This document shows, one piece after another, positions 53,057 to 62,447 of a stretch of DNA of 64,000 bases. The stretch is from Candidatus Brocadiaceae bacterium S225 (GTDB lineage Bacteria; Planctomycetota; Brocadiia; Brocadiales; Scalinduaceae): NCBI GenBank assembly GCA_007859995.1, contig SMSL01000001.1, forward strand, positions 206,442-270,441. The letters are read 5' to 3'. Both the position numbers and the translations under genes were made by a program. The number at the start of each line of letters is the position of its first letter. The first letter of the stretch is position 1. Under the pieces are notes generated by a model. It worked only from the letters and a program-made list of their open reading frames with translations. It had not been told where the DNA came from and did not search any database.

Positions 53057-55393
53057 ATGGAATTTATGGAAAACCAAGACCTTAACAAAAAACAAAGCGA
53101 TGACATTTGGGAAATTGCAAATTTATTGCGTGGCCCATATCGTCCTCCTCAGTACCGTAGAGTAATGATTCCACTAACGGTATTACGCCGTCTTGATTGC
53201 GTGCTTGAGGAAACAAAGAATGATGTATTGAAGGAATACAATAAGCTCAAAGCATCAGAAAAACATGATGAAGAAACCATCGAGAAAATAATCAATAATA
53301 AATTCGGCTTGACCTTTCATAATACCAGTAAGTTTACTTTTAAAAAAATGCTGGGTGATGCCGACGGCCTGGCTAAAAACCTAAGTAACTATATTGCTGG
53401 TTTCTCCAGCCGAGCACGAAATATCATTGAAAAATTCAAGTTCGAAGAAGAAATTGAAAAGCTTGATGAAGCGAATCGCCTATTTGATGTCTTCAAAAAA
53501 GTAGTTTCACAAGACCTACACCCCGATAGATTCGACAATATGGGAATGGGCTATATTTTCGAAGATCTTGTCAGGCGTTTTAATGAGCAAGCCAATGAAG
53601 AAGCAGGGGATCACTTTACTCCCCGTGAAGTAATCAAGCTCATGGTAAATATCCTCTTCAGCGGTGAAGAACAAATCTATAAAGCAGGCAAACTGACTAA
53701 AATCTATGACCCCACCTGTGGTACTGGCGGTATCTTATCCGTCTCGGAAAACACCATACTCGAACAAAACGATAAAGCGGAAGTCCGTCTATTCGGCCAG
53801 GAGTATAATCCCGAGTCCTATGCCATTTGCGGTTCTGATCTTATGATTAAAGGCGAAGATGTCAGCAATATTGCCTTTGGCGATACACTGGGCACGGGTA
53901 AAGTTGTGCAAGGTCGCGTCGATGGTGATGGTCATCCCAATGAACATTTTCATTACATGGCAGCCAATCCACCCTTTGGTGTAGAATGGAAACCTGAGCA
54001 AGACTACGTAACCAAAGAGCACGAAAAAGACAGTTTCAGTGGCCGCTTTGGCCCTGGCTTGCCACGCATAAACGACGGGGCATTGCTTTTCCTGCTGCAC
54101 ATGATCTCAAAAATGCAGGCCCCACCTGAGCACTACACCCTCGGCCCCATAAAGGGAGTAAAAGACGGCGAAGGTTCACGTATCGCTATCGTCTTTAATG
54201 GCTCTCCGCTGTTTACCGGTGATGCAGGTAGTGGTGAAAGTAATATCCGTCGTTATGTTATTGAAAACGATATGCTGGAAGCCGTTATCGGGCTACCAAA
54301 CCAAATGTTTTATAATACCGGTATCTACACTTATATCTGGATAGTTACTAACCGCAAGAATCCTCAACGCCAGGGCAAGGTGCAACTCATCAACGGCACT
54401 GACTTCGCCTGGAAGATGAAAAAAAGCCTGGGCAACAAGCGTAAAAAACTCGGCGAGGGCGACAAACCTGAACATCCTGGCGAGCCGGATCATATTGCGG
54501 AACTTACCAAAATCTATGCCGACTTCAAACATGACGACAAGCGCACCCTGGCTAAAATAAAAACCAATGTGGAACTACCCAAAAAAGCAGCACGGGATCA
54601 GGACAAAATTCATTTTGTCAGTAAGATATTTATAAATCAGGAATTTGCCTACCTGAAGATAACCGTAGAGCGGCCACTACGATTAAATTTTGCCGTCACT
54701 GATGAGCGAATTACCAATTTCACCGAGAGCACCTACTTTACAAACCTCGCCGTCAGCAAAAAGCGCAAAAATAAAGCCGCCATGGAAAAAGAGGTTGCTG
54801 AAGGTAAGGCACAACAACGAGCCATCTTAGATGTGTTGGAAGATCTTAAGCCAGATTTTGCGAATGGCGAGTTGATAAAAAAACGAGATACCTTTGAAAC
54901 ACAGCTCAAAGACACTTTCACTGCTAATGAACAATTTGATGAACTATATAAATGGGATGCCGCGCTGAAAAAAGCCCTGCTTGCTCCCGGTGCCTTTGCA
55001 GAGCGCGACCAAAGTGCCGATATTTGCGTCGACAGCAAAGGCAATCCAGAACCTGATCCGGAATTGCGGGATACAGAAAATGTTCCACTACCATTAGAAC
55101 TGCAGTTACCCTTGCCCATTGACTATGAAAACAAAAAACGTAACAAAGGCAAGGTTGATAAAGATGAACTGCTGGCGCTGGTGCAAGACCACTGCGAAGA
55201 CTATTTGAAAAGAGAAGTCTTACCCTACCGCCCTGATGCCTGGATAGACCACAGCAAAATCAAACTTGGTTATGAAATTCCGTTTAACCGCCATTTTTAT
55301 CAATACGAACCTCCGCGCGATTTGGCAAAAATCGAAGCGGATATTAAAGGTTTGGAAAAGGAAATTATTGATATGCTAGCGGAGGTGGTCTAG
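53057..55393 (+). CDS. hsdM: Type I restriction-modification DNA methyltransferase subunit
   Basis: 778 residues: N-terminal helical HsdM_N (ANLLRGPYRPPQYRRVMIPL), then the N6-adenine methylase domain with PTCGTGGILS (SAM site near 219), FGDTLG and catalytic NPPFGVEW near 303. The C-terminal third is an extra coiled region (about 590-778) with VLEDLKPDFANGELIKKRD. Longer than classic 500-residue HsdM. It transfers methyl to adenine when bound to HsdS. The stop overlaps hsdS by 1 nt. Codon use in the second half is more GC-rich than the neighbours, suggesting gain from another lineage, probably proteobacterial. Confidence 0.95.
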   Translation: MEFMENQDLNKKQSDDIWEIANLLRGPYRPPQYRRVMIPLTVLRRLDCVLEETKNDVLKEYNKLKASEKHDEETIEKIINNKFGLTFHNTSKFTFKKMLGDADGLAKNLSNYIAGFSSRARNIIEKFKFEEEIEKLDEANRLFDVFKKVVSQDLHPDRFDNMGMGYIFEDLVRRFNEQANEEAGDHFTPREVIKLMVNILFSGEEQIYKAGKLTKIYDPTCGTGGILSVSENTILEQNDKAEVRLFGQEYNPESYAICGSDLMIKGEDVSNIAFGDTLGTGKVVQGRVDGDGHPNEHFHYMAANPPFGVEWKPEQDYVTKEHEKDSFSGRFGPGLPRINDGALLFLLHMISKMQAPPEHYTLGPIKGVKDGEGSRIAIVFNGSPLFTGDAGSGESNIRRYVIENDMLEAVIGLPNQMFYNTGIYTYIWIVTNRKNPQRQGKVQLINGTDFAWKMKKSLGNKRKKLGEGDKPEHPGEPDHIAELTKIYADFKHDDKRTLAKIKTNVELPKKAARDQDKIHFVSKIFINQEFAYLKITVERPLRLNFAVTDERITNFTESTYFTNLAVSKKRKNKAAMEKEVAEGKAQQRAILDVLEDLKPDFANGELIKKRDTFETQLKDTFTANEQFDELYKWDAALKKALLAPGAFAERDQSADICVDSKGNPEPDPELRDTENVPLPLELQLPLPIDYENKKRNKGKVDKDELLALVQDHCEDYLKREVLPYRPDAWIDHSKIKLGYEIPFNRHFYQYEPPRDLAKIEADIKGLEKEIIDMLAEVV

Positions 55394-56751
55394 TGCGCTA
55401 CGGTACATATGATAAATACAAGAAAGGTACCTTATTCGATGTGCTGCCAGCACATTGGCCAGAAGAGAGAATTCATGATATTGCGAAAATAAAAACGAGC
55501 AACGTCGACAAAAAAAGCAAAGAAGATGAAGACGTAGTCAAGCTTTGTAATTATTTGGATGTTTACAACAACTCAAAAATTGACTCATCTCTAGATTTTA
55601 TGGTGGCTACTGCAAGCAAGTCCGATATTAAACGCTTTACACTAAAGCGTGGCGACGTGGTTATTACAAAAGACTCTGAAGATCCATTTGATATTGGAAT
55701 ACCTGCATTAATAAATGAAGATATAGATGGTTTAGTGTGTGGATATCATCTGACGATAATACAATCCGACCAAGAAAGATTGCTTGGCAATTATCTCTAT
55801 TATGCACTTGAAGCAGATAGAAGTAAGCATCAATTTACATTGGCTTCAAATGGGGTTACACGTTTTGGTTTGACACAGCAAGGCACAAAGAATCTAAAAA
55901 TTTGTGTACCTAGTTTAGATGAGCAAAAAAAAATAGCAGACTTCCTCGATTACAAAACCCAACAAATCGATCAGCTCATCGAAAAGAAAAAAGCCTTAAT
56001 CGAAAAACTCAACGAACAGCGTATTGCTGTCATAACCCAAGCCGTTACCAAAGGTCTGGATAAAAACGCCAAAATGAAACCCTCCGGCGTGGATTGGCTG
56101 GGTGATGTACCAGAGCATTGGGAAGTAAAGCGTTTACGCTTCTGTATTGTGACCAATCCAGTTAAATCAGAGACTAAAAGTGTTGAAGACGATGATTTGG
56201 TTTCCTTTGTCCCAATGGATGCGGTTGAAGAATATGGTGGTATGGATGTAGGCCAAACTAAAATGTTAGAAGAAGTCTATAACGGGTATACCTACTTTAA
56301 AGAAAACGATGTGGTAGTGGCGAAAATTACACCATGTTTTGAAAATGGCAAAGGCTCAATAGCACTAGGACTGACTAATGGGATAGGATTCGGAACCACC
56401 GAATTTCATGTTCTTAGAGGTGGAAATAAAACAAACAAAAATTTTCTATTCTATATGACAATTTCTCATTCTTTTCGAGATATTGGTGCGTCAGAGATGT
56501 TAGGTGCTGGCGGTCAAAAGCGTATACCAGAAAACTTTATTAAAGATTTTCGGCAAGGCATACCTGATATTAATGAGCAAGAAGAAATAGTAACTCACAT
56601 CGAAAAAAAATTGAATCGTTTAGATAATATGGTTCGAATTAACAAGGAGGCTATAGACGCATATGCTGAATATCGGAATTCTTTAATTACAGCTGCTGTT
56701 ACAGGTAAAATTGATGTTCGTGATTTTGATGTAGAAAAGGATGTTGCTTAA
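55393..56751 (+). CDS. hsdS: Type I restriction-modification specificity subunit
   Basis: 452 residues with two target-recognition domains, each followed by a conserved helix: PSLDEQKKIADFLDYKTQQIDQLIEKKK... in the middle (about 175-215) and INEQEEIVTHIEKKLNRLD near the end. Each TRD begins with the family 'LPAHWPEERIHDIAKI' or 'VPEHWEVKRLRF' block. It sets the DNA sequence bound by the HsdM/HsdR complex. GTG start, overlapping hsdM stop by one base; stop overlaps the next start (TAATG). Confidence 0.93.
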   Translation: MRYGTYDKYKKGTLFDVLPAHWPEERIHDIAKIKTSNVDKKSKEDEDVVKLCNYLDVYNNSKIDSSLDFMVATASKSDIKRFTLKRGDVVITKDSEDPFDIGIPALINEDIDGLVCGYHLTIIQSDQERLLGNYLYYALEADRSKHQFTLASNGVTRFGLTQQGTKNLKICVPSLDEQKKIADFLDYKTQQIDQLIEKKKALIEKLNEQRIAVITQAVTKGLDKNAKMKPSGVDWLGDVPEHWEVKRLRFCIVTNPVKSETKSVEDDDLVSFVPMDAVEEYGGMDVGQTKMLEEVYNGYTYFKENDVVVAKITPCFENGKGSIALGLTNGIGFGTTEFHVLRGGNKTNKNFLFYMTISHSFRDIGASEMLGAGGQKRIPENFIKDFRQGIPDINEQEEIVTHIEKKLNRLDNMVRINKEAIDAYAEYRNSLITAAVTGKIDVRDFDVEKDVA

Positions 56752-56987
56752 TGGCGTTAGATGCACAAGGCTATTTTCAATGCCTAAAGTCATATTTGAA
56801 CCTGGCTTATTATGCAATATCTACAAATATGCATAATGAGTTAAAGTTAATAGAAAAAATATTTACACCTGATGGAGACAAAATAATAACTATTACACTG
56901 AATGTCGAAAGAGATGCATTCGCTTTCAAGTTGGATAAGCTAAATGATCAAAAAGGACATCCACCGACCGTTGAGACAATAGGTTAG
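56751..56987 (+). CDS. Small protein encoded between hsdS and hsdR
   Basis: 78 residues, soluble, no known domain that I recognise: an N-terminal helix with YFQCLKSYLNLAYYAIS, then strand-like KIITITLNVERDAFAFKLDKL. Translationally coupled to hsdS (TAATG) and 9 nt from hsdR. Its tight placement suggests a role in assembling or controlling the restriction complex; this is inference only. Confidence 0.7.
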   Translation: MALDAQGYFQCLKSYLNLAYYAISTNMHNELKLIEKIFTPDGDKIITITLNVERDAFAFKLDKLNDQKGHPPTVETIG

Positions 56988-56996
56988 GGAATATCA

Positions 56997-59900
56997 ATGA
57001 AAAAACACACCGAAGATCGCCTTGAAGACGCCATTGAGTATCAGTTTATTGAAAAAGACTGTTATAAAGAAGGGGTGTCTGGAGGTTTTGATACCGAACG
57101 TGCTTTAGAGCCTGCCCGTGTAATTGCCTTTATCGAGAAAACTCAAACCAAACTCTGGCAGTCTTTAAAAGCGATTCACGGCAGTGATACGGTAAAGGTA
57201 GTGCTGGATGACCTGTGTAAAACCCTGGAAACGCAGGGTATGCTCAATGTACTACGACATGGTTTTAAATCCTATGGTAAAAAACTGAAAGTCGCCTATT
57301 TTGTCCCGAGTACCAAGCTAAATCCCGACACCTTGGCCTTATACAAAGCCAATACACTAAGTATTACCCGCCAGCTTCATTATTCCAGTCAGAACGAAAA
57401 ATCTTTAGATATGGTGTTGTTTCTTAATGGTTTGCCAGTGGTCACCATAGAATTAAAAAATCCTTTGTCTGGGCAAACAGTAGAAAACGCTAAGCATCAG
57501 TATAAAAATGATAGAGATCCCAAAGAAAAGATTTTTGAATTTAAGAAGCGTGCATTGGTACATTTTGCTGTCGATCAAGACCTGGTGTTTATGACTACAC
57601 GTTTAAGCGGCAATAAAACGTTTTTTCTACCTTTTAATTTGGGTTGTGATGGTGGTGCAGGTAACCCGCCCGCAACAGATGGCGGATATCGCACAGCTTA
57701 TCTATGGCAAAAAGTGCTTCAAAGCGATAGTTTGCTGGATATATTAGGCCGCTTTATGCATTTACAGGTGGAAGATAAAAAGGTGGTGACGGATAAAGGC
57801 ATTAAAAAGATCCGTAAAGAGAGCATGATCTTCCCCCGTTATCACCAGTTAGATTCGGTCAGAAAATTAGTAAGCCATAGCGAAGAAAACGGACCAGGTC
57901 GAAACTATCTGGTGCAACACTCGGCGGGTTCGGGCAAATCCAATTCCATTGCCTGGCTGGCGCATCGTTTATCCAGCTTGCATGATGCCGACGATAATAA
58001 AATATTTAATTCTGTTGTAGTGATTACCGACAGGCGAGTTCTTGACCAACAATTGCAGGACACGATCTATCAATTTGAGCACAAGCAAGGTGTGGTACAG
58101 AAAATCGATGAGGATACCCGCCAACTAGTTGATGCTTTGTCGACCGGAACACCAATCATTATTTCAACCGTACAAAAGTTTCCTTTCGTCACTGAGACTA
58201 TCGAAAAGCTGAATAAGGAGCAAGGCGAAGGCAGTGTATCTATTAGTACAAAAGGTAAACGCTTTGCGGTTATTGTAGATGAAGCCCATAGCTCACAATC
58301 GGGTGAGACAGCGATGGAACTGAAGTATGTTCTCAATAAAGAGGGCATTGAAGAACAAGCGGCACAACATATTGCAGAAAATGACGAGGAGGAAGAAGAC
58401 GCTATCATCAGAAATATGATGAAGCGTGGCCGTCAACCAAATATCAGTTTCTTTGCCTTCACAGCCACCCCGAAATACAAAACCAAACATGTCTTTAATG
58501 AGCCGGGCCCTGATGGTAAGGCCCCTTTTCACAAATACACCATGCGCCAGGCCATTGAAGAGCGGTTTATTCTAGATGTATTAAAAAATTATATTACCTA
58601 TGAGACGTATTTTCACATTACTCAATTAGCAGAAGATGATCCCAATGTTGAACGAAAAAAAGCCGCTAGAGCTTTGGCTCGCTTTTTAACTTTGCATCCA
58701 CACAATATCGCTCAAAAAACAGAAGTAATGGTGGAGCACTTTCGCGCGTCGGTACGGCACAAGATTGGTGAGCGTGCCAAGGCAATGGTTGTGACAGATT
58801 CACGCCTACATGCTGTGCGGTACAAATTGGCTTTTGATGAATATCTCAAAGATAAAGGATATACTGATATAAAAACACTTGTTGCCTTTTCGGGTACCGT
58901 AGTAGACCCAGAATGCCCAAGTAAAAAATATACAGAAGTAGGAATGAATGGCGGCATTAGCGAAAGGGAGTTACCGGAGAAATTTGATACGGAAGAATAC
59001 CGTGTTCTGCTGGTGGCAGAGAAGTATCAAACTGGATTTGATCAACCCTATTTACATACCATGTATGTTGATAAAATATTATCGGGTGTCCAAGCCGTAC
59101 AGACCCTTTCTCGTCTAAATCGTATGGCGGTAGGTAAAGAAGATACCTTTGTTTTGGATTTTAGGAATACGCGTGAAGATATTTATAAGGCGTTTAAGCC
59201 TTTTTACGAGGTGACAGAGGCAGAAGAATTGACCGATCCTCATCATATGTATCGTCTGCAAGGTCAGATTAATGAAAAACAGGTTGTTTTTGAAAGTGAA
59301 GTAAATGATTTCTGTACAATTTATTTTGCGCCCAAGCGTAAAGAGACTGTACACGATCATGCAAAAATGAATGGTATTCTTGATTTGGCCGTTGAACGCT
59401 ATAAAGCCATAGATGAGAACGAGCAGGAAGAACTAAAAGGGTTGGTTGTTAACTTCCGAAATATGTATGCCTTTTTATCTCAGGTGATCCCATACCAAGA
59501 CTCTGACTTAGAAAAATTTTATACCTATTTACGTTTTTTACTGACTAAATTACCACGACGAGCCTCAGGCCCTGCGTATCATTTGGAAGATGAAGTCGGG
59601 CTTGAATATTACCGTTTACAAAGAATTAGTGAGGGCGGGATTGGTTTAGGTAGAGGTAAGGCAAAACCACTAAAAGGCCCTGGTGATGTGGGCACCGGAA
59701 AGGAAGATTATGAGATCCCACTTTCTGAGTTGATTGATATTTTGAATGAGCGCTTTGGTACTGACTTCACTGAGGCGGATCAATTGTTCTTTGACCAGAT
59801 AGAAGCAGAAGCCAAAGATGATGAGAATTTGCGCCAGGCTGCGAAAGTCAATTCAATGAAGGATTTTCTTGACATATTTAAGAAGATGTTCGAGGGTTTG

Positions 59901-60038
59901 GTTATTGATCGAATGGAGGGGAATGAAGATATATTTGGACGTTTGATGAGCGATCCGGAGTTTAGAGACTTAGCGCAAGATAACCTGGGACAGAAACTAT
60001 ATAAAGTATTGGTAAAAGAAAATTTGAGTGAAGGTTAA
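56997..60038 (+). CDS. hsdR: Type I restriction enzyme, motor/nuclease subunit
   Basis: 1013 residues: N-terminal nuclease (GLPVVTIELKNPLSGQT with E-x-K near 158), SF2 motor with Walker A QHSAGSGKSNS near 306, DEAH (VDEAHSSQSG near 428), FFAFTATP, then the second lobe (AEKYQTGFDQP, VQTLSRLNRM) and a helical C-terminus that docks on HsdM/HsdS. All motor motifs are intact, so the type I system looks functional. Last gene of the hsdM-hsdS-orf-hsdR operon. Confidence 0.95.
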   Translation: MKKHTEDRLEDAIEYQFIEKDCYKEGVSGGFDTERALEPARVIAFIEKTQTKLWQSLKAIHGSDTVKVVLDDLCKTLETQGMLNVLRHGFKSYGKKLKVAYFVPSTKLNPDTLALYKANTLSITRQLHYSSQNEKSLDMVLFLNGLPVVTIELKNPLSGQTVENAKHQYKNDRDPKEKIFEFKKRALVHFAVDQDLVFMTTRLSGNKTFFLPFNLGCDGGAGNPPATDGGYRTAYLWQKVLQSDSLLDILGRFMHLQVEDKKVVTDKGIKKIRKESMIFPRYHQLDSVRKLVSHSEENGPGRNYLVQHSAGSGKSNSIAWLAHRLSSLHDADDNKIFNSVVVITDRRVLDQQLQDTIYQFEHKQGVVQKIDEDTRQLVDALSTGTPIIISTVQKFPFVTETIEKLNKEQGEGSVSISTKGKRFAVIVDEAHSSQSGETAMELKYVLNKEGIEEQAAQHIAENDEEEEDAIIRNMMKRGRQPNISFFAFTATPKYKTKHVFNEPGPDGKAPFHKYTMRQAIEERFILDVLKNYITYETYFHITQLAEDDPNVERKKAARALARFLTLHPHNIAQKTEVMVEHFRASVRHKIGERAKAMVVTDSRLHAVRYKLAFDEYLKDKGYTDIKTLVAFSGTVVDPECPSKKYTEVGMNGGISERELPEKFDTEEYRVLLVAEKYQTGFDQPYLHTMYVDKILSGVQAVQTLSRLNRMAVGKEDTFVLDFRNTREDIYKAFKPFYEVTEAEELTDPHHMYRLQGQINEKQVVFESEVNDFCTIYFAPKRKETVHDHAKMNGILDLAVERYKAIDENEQEELKGLVVNFRNMYAFLSQVIPYQDSDLEKFYTYLRFLLTKLPRRASGPAYHLEDEVGLEYYRLQRISEGGIGLGRGKAKPLKGPGDVGTGKEDYEIPLSELIDILNERFGTDFTEADQLFFDQIEAEAKDDENLRQAAKVNSMKDFLDIFKKMFEGLVIDRMEGNEDIFGRLMSDPEFRDLAQDNLGQKLYKVLVKENLSEG

Positions 60039-60310
60039 AGGGGTCAGTCCTCGCAATCAAGCAAAAGTTCTTAATTAGCACATACAACTAAACCAATAAA
60101 AATTAAAATATGCTTAAACGGAATACTCTTAATCTTCTCGCCTTCACCTATTATCATTGAACGATACATTCCAAAGATCTTTTGATCTTGTTTTATTCTT
60201 TTTTTCTTAAAGCATTCATCGTCTGAATAAAACTTATAGGTAAAACTCTTGCCTGTTGAAAAGGATAGATGGGAATGGTATAAAGAAAGATTTAAAAAAG
60301 GAATGAAATA

Positions 60311-60522
60311 ATGACAAAAAAAGAGTATGTAGAAAGAAACATTGGGTGGTATTTGACTTTATAAAACAGATAATCGACCATCCTGATATCACTAACTCCA
60401 TACCAGCAGGTGCTGAGCTTGATTTTATTGATAAAGATGTACCTGTTAAAGTAAAAGAACGTGGGAAAAGAAATAAGACTGTACAGTATAAAGTTAACCG
60501 AGTATTTGAGCCAATTAAATAA
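60311..60522 (+). pseudogene. Small DUF5647-like gene with a frameshift
   Basis: ATG 60311 starts MTKKEYVERNIG, then the frame hits a stop. A one-base shift near 60342-60348 restores VVFDFIKQIIDHPDITNSIP and GAELDFIDKDVPVKVKERG to a stop at 60520. The joined ~70-residue protein resembles DUF5647, a small protein often beside a toxin-like gene. A frame fragment ending LPVEKDRWEWYKERFKKGMK just before it (about 60245-60309) may be the tail of that partner. The rest of 60039-60310 holds no clear gene. Confidence 0.55.
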
Positions 60523-60557
60523 CCCGGTTGTTCTCCTTCTCTAACTTTTCCGGTTCA

Positions 60558-60598
60558 AGTTCTTCCAACTACACCTCGTAGGTGTAGTTGGAAGAACT
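60558..60598. terminator. Perfect 19-bp hairpin
   Basis: AGTTCTTCCAACTACACCT, loop CGT, then the exact complement. Very stable in RNA; a terminator or a mobile palindrome between the DUF5647 remnant and the PIN gene. Confidence 0.6.
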
Positions 60599-60666
60599 GT
60601 AATACCATTTCACCCAACAAACACTTTGACAAACCACTCAAGAAGATATGCAAGATATTTTGTAAA

Positions 60667-60690
60667 TCGGGGGGCACCATACCTATTTAA
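60667..60690. repeat. REP-like fragment 'GGGGGGCACCATACCTATTT'
   Basis: Similar strings (CGGTGGACACCATACATATT near 61634 and GGGGACACCTTACTTAATGG near 61673) lie in the next gap. They look like pieces of one dispersed element often found by REP-associated transposase genes; no transposase remains here. Confidence 0.4.
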
Positions 60691-60745
60691 ATGACTTATA
60701 AAAAACGAGGTCATAAAAACTATAATTTTTCGATTTTTATATCAT
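60681..60745 (+). repeat. Short repeat at the 3' end of the PIN gene (pairs with 62601-62680)
   Basis: CCTATTTAAATGA, AACGAGGTCA and TAAAAACTATAATTTTTCGA followed by TTTTTAT recur in the same order at 62601-62680. There an extra ~27 bp lies after the GAGGTCA block. The repeat supplies the last codons and stop of the PIN gene. Confidence 0.6.
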
Positions 60746-61103
60746 CATTAATATTTTTTTTATTTGTTTTAGTGGCTCTCACTTTTTTAAATCCTTTAGG
60801 AGTCTCTTCATCTATCAAGACATCTTTGATCCCAATATCAACAGCATAACTTATAACGGCTTGTTCGCCTTTTCCAAAATAAGTAGGTAATGTATCTATT
60901 GTGTTAACATCTACTTTTGTGACATTTGGACTCTTCAAGAATTTCATAATTAAGGAAGCATCTTTATGATGCTTTTTATAACCTTTTAATATTTCCTCTT
61001 CAACCTGACGTGGAACAATAATCTTATAGCAAGACAACAAATCCAATCTTTTTATCTTGGAGAGAAAAATCAAGGGGGAAGTATCTGTTATAACATCCGT
61101 CAT
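60720..61103 (-). CDS. PIN-like toxin (DUF3368 type), C-terminus replaced
   Basis: 127 residues: ITDTSPLIFLSKI at the N-terminus (first catalytic Asp), IVPRQVEEEILKG, GKGEQAVISYA (conserved Glu) and VLIDEETPKGFKK (third acid). These are the PIN-fold marks of a putative ribonuclease toxin. Family members continue some 30-40 residues with a 'GxLGLLLxAK' helix; here the protein diverges after DEETP and ends in low-complexity KTNKKNINDDIKIEKL encoded by a dispersed repeat. It overlaps its antitoxin gene by 4 nt. Activity is doubtful. Confidence 0.8.
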   Translation of the reverse strand: MTDVITDTSPLIFLSKIKRLDLLSCYKIIVPRQVEEEILKGYKKHHKDASLIMKFLKSPNVTKVDVNTIDTLPTYFGKGEQAVISYAVDIGIKDVLIDEETPKGFKKVRATKTNKKNINDDIKIEKL

Positions 61104-61384
61104 ACAGAAGTGTCCTCTTGTAATTCTTCCAAGCTATAGTCAAGATGACAATCTGACTTTCTTATCTTTTCTATCATTTCCCACAAATCAATAGAAAGTA
61201 ATTCTGCACACTTCGCGAGAGTTGCTCTGCCATCTCGGTATAGCTCTAAGACATATCTCTCTTTTACAGAAGTAACCCCTTCATATAATATCCCTTCTAA
61301 TAACTTTTCCATCTCTACTTTCTGTAATGATGCCAGTTCCTGAAGTTCTTTGTACAAATTGTCTTCTATTTCTAATGTCTTCAT
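61100..61384 (-). CDS. UPF0175-family antitoxin
   Basis: 94 residues: KTLEIEDNLYKELQELA-type N-terminus, then the UPF0175 helix-turn-helix YRDGRATLAKCAELLSIDLWEMIEKIRK. These small DNA-binding proteins are the usual partners of DUF3368 PIN proteins. ATGA overlap with the toxin gene gives coupled translation and autoregulation is expected. Confidence 0.85.
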   Translation of the reverse strand: MKTLEIEDNLYKELQELASLQKVEMEKLLEGILYEGVTSVKERYVLELYRDGRATLAKCAELLSIDLWEMIEKIRKSDCHLDYSLEELQEDTSV

Positions 61385-61970
61385 TTTTAAATCCTCTTTA
61401 AGTTATTTGCAAAATAATTTTAAACCCTTTGAATGTATTTAATTATTGGGTCTTTTTCTATTATTATTGACTTATAACAAAAGCCTTTTGATATATCCAG
61501 TTTTTAATAGCAATAACGCTGTTCCTTACAACAACTTCTCAATCTCCAATTCTCCTTTGTGGATTACGTATCCCATTATCATTCCTTTTTCCTCTGTAAG
61601 GTTCCATTTGTTGCCTGCTTTGAAGAAAACAAAATCGGTGGACACCATACATATTTTGTATGCGACAAATTCTGGGGACACCTTACTTAATGGGGTCAAT
61701 AGGGGACTTCGCATTTTAAACGACAGCAACGGATATCAACAGAGACCAGAGAATTTTATCCTGGATTTCAACAATATATAGGTTTATGAGAGCATGGTGT
61801 CGCGTCTTGAATGGTGAATTAGTTTTTCGTGCATTTCTTTTAATTGAGATAATTTTAACAAATACTATTTACTGTATTCGTGTCTGCCTCCTTTCACTTT
61901 CAGTGAAGAATACTAAAGTAAAATATATTGTAGAGCGAGGAGGTTTGTCGAATTTGAGGCAAGATTCATC
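61385..61970. other. Gap with repeat fragments, no supported gene
   Basis: 586 bp. A minus-strand frame (61526-61729) ends FKAGNKWNLTEEKGMIMGYV..., possibly a gene tail, but its first half is made of the 'GGACACCATAC' repeat. Plus-strand frames here are equally unconvincing. Confidence 0.4.
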
Positions 61971-62243
61971 ATGGGGGATGAGTTGATCCTCTGTGAATAC
62001 GAAGAAAAGAAGTGTAATAAAAAAACTGGCTTACATGATGTAAGTGTGTACAATAATGATCATAAACTTATATGCGAATTAGCTGAAAAACAGGAAATAT
62101 TTATTGACATAGAAAAGTATTTATCCAAAGATATCATAAAGTTAACTTTGAAATTTCTATGGACAAATTTAAAGCGAAAGCGAATCCTTTACTTATCTGA
62201 ATATAGCAAATTATTTCCGGAGAAGGAGAAGTTATATGCATAA
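61971..62243 (+). CDS. Small hypothetical protein upstream of hicB
   Basis: 90 residues, start GATGAG..., charged N-terminal half (CEYEEKKCNKKTGLHDVSVY) and a basic helical C-terminus. Not recognised. Its stop overlaps the hicB start by 8 nt, the only argument for reality. It may be the tail of a lost gene. Confidence 0.35.
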   Translation: MGDELILCEYEEKKCNKKTGLHDVSVYNNDHKLICELAEKQEIFIDIEKYLSKDIIKLTLKFLWTNLKRKRILYLSEYSKLFPEKEKLYA

Positions 62244-62445
62244 CTACACAGCTGTAATAGAAAAATGCAATGATACAGGTTTATATGTAGGGTATGTTCC
62301 CGGGTTTCCTGGTGCCCATTCACAAGGCGAAACACTTGAAGAGATCAACAAGAATCTTTACGAAGTAATTGAAATGATTCTTGAGGATGGAGGACCAGAA
62401 TTTGAAAGTAAATTTGTTGGAACACAAAACATATCAGTGGAATAG
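62236..62445 (+). CDS. hicB: HicB-family antitoxin
   Basis: 69 residues with the HicB RNase H-like mini-domain: YTAVIEKCNDTGLYVGYVPGFPGAHSQGETLEEINKNLYEVIEMIL. It lacks a C-terminal HTH/RHH extension, as in the short HicB class. Ribosome site GGAGAAGG. Directly followed (2 nt) by the hicA-like toxin gene. Confidence 0.9.
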   Translation: MHNYTAVIEKCNDTGLYVGYVPGFPGAHSQGETLEEINKNLYEVIEMILEDGGPEFESKFVGTQNISVE

Positions 62446-62447
62446 CA

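Noticed and set aside
53057..60038. Considered as a BREX or DISARM system
   Set aside because: The gene set is plainly HsdM, HsdS and HsdR; no pglZ, brxC, drmA or drmB is present.
60090..60260. Minus-strand frame with KFYSDDECFKKKRIKQ
   Set aside because: No start codon that makes sense and it overlaps the plus-strand fragment before the DUF5647 remnant; kept only as a remark.
61526..61729. Minus-strand 67-codon frame
   Set aside because: First half is repeat sequence; the C-terminal piece may be a gene tail but cannot be assigned.
61786..61986. 66-codon open frame before the 61971 ORF
   Set aside because: No ribosome site, no recognisable motif and overlaps repeat fragments.
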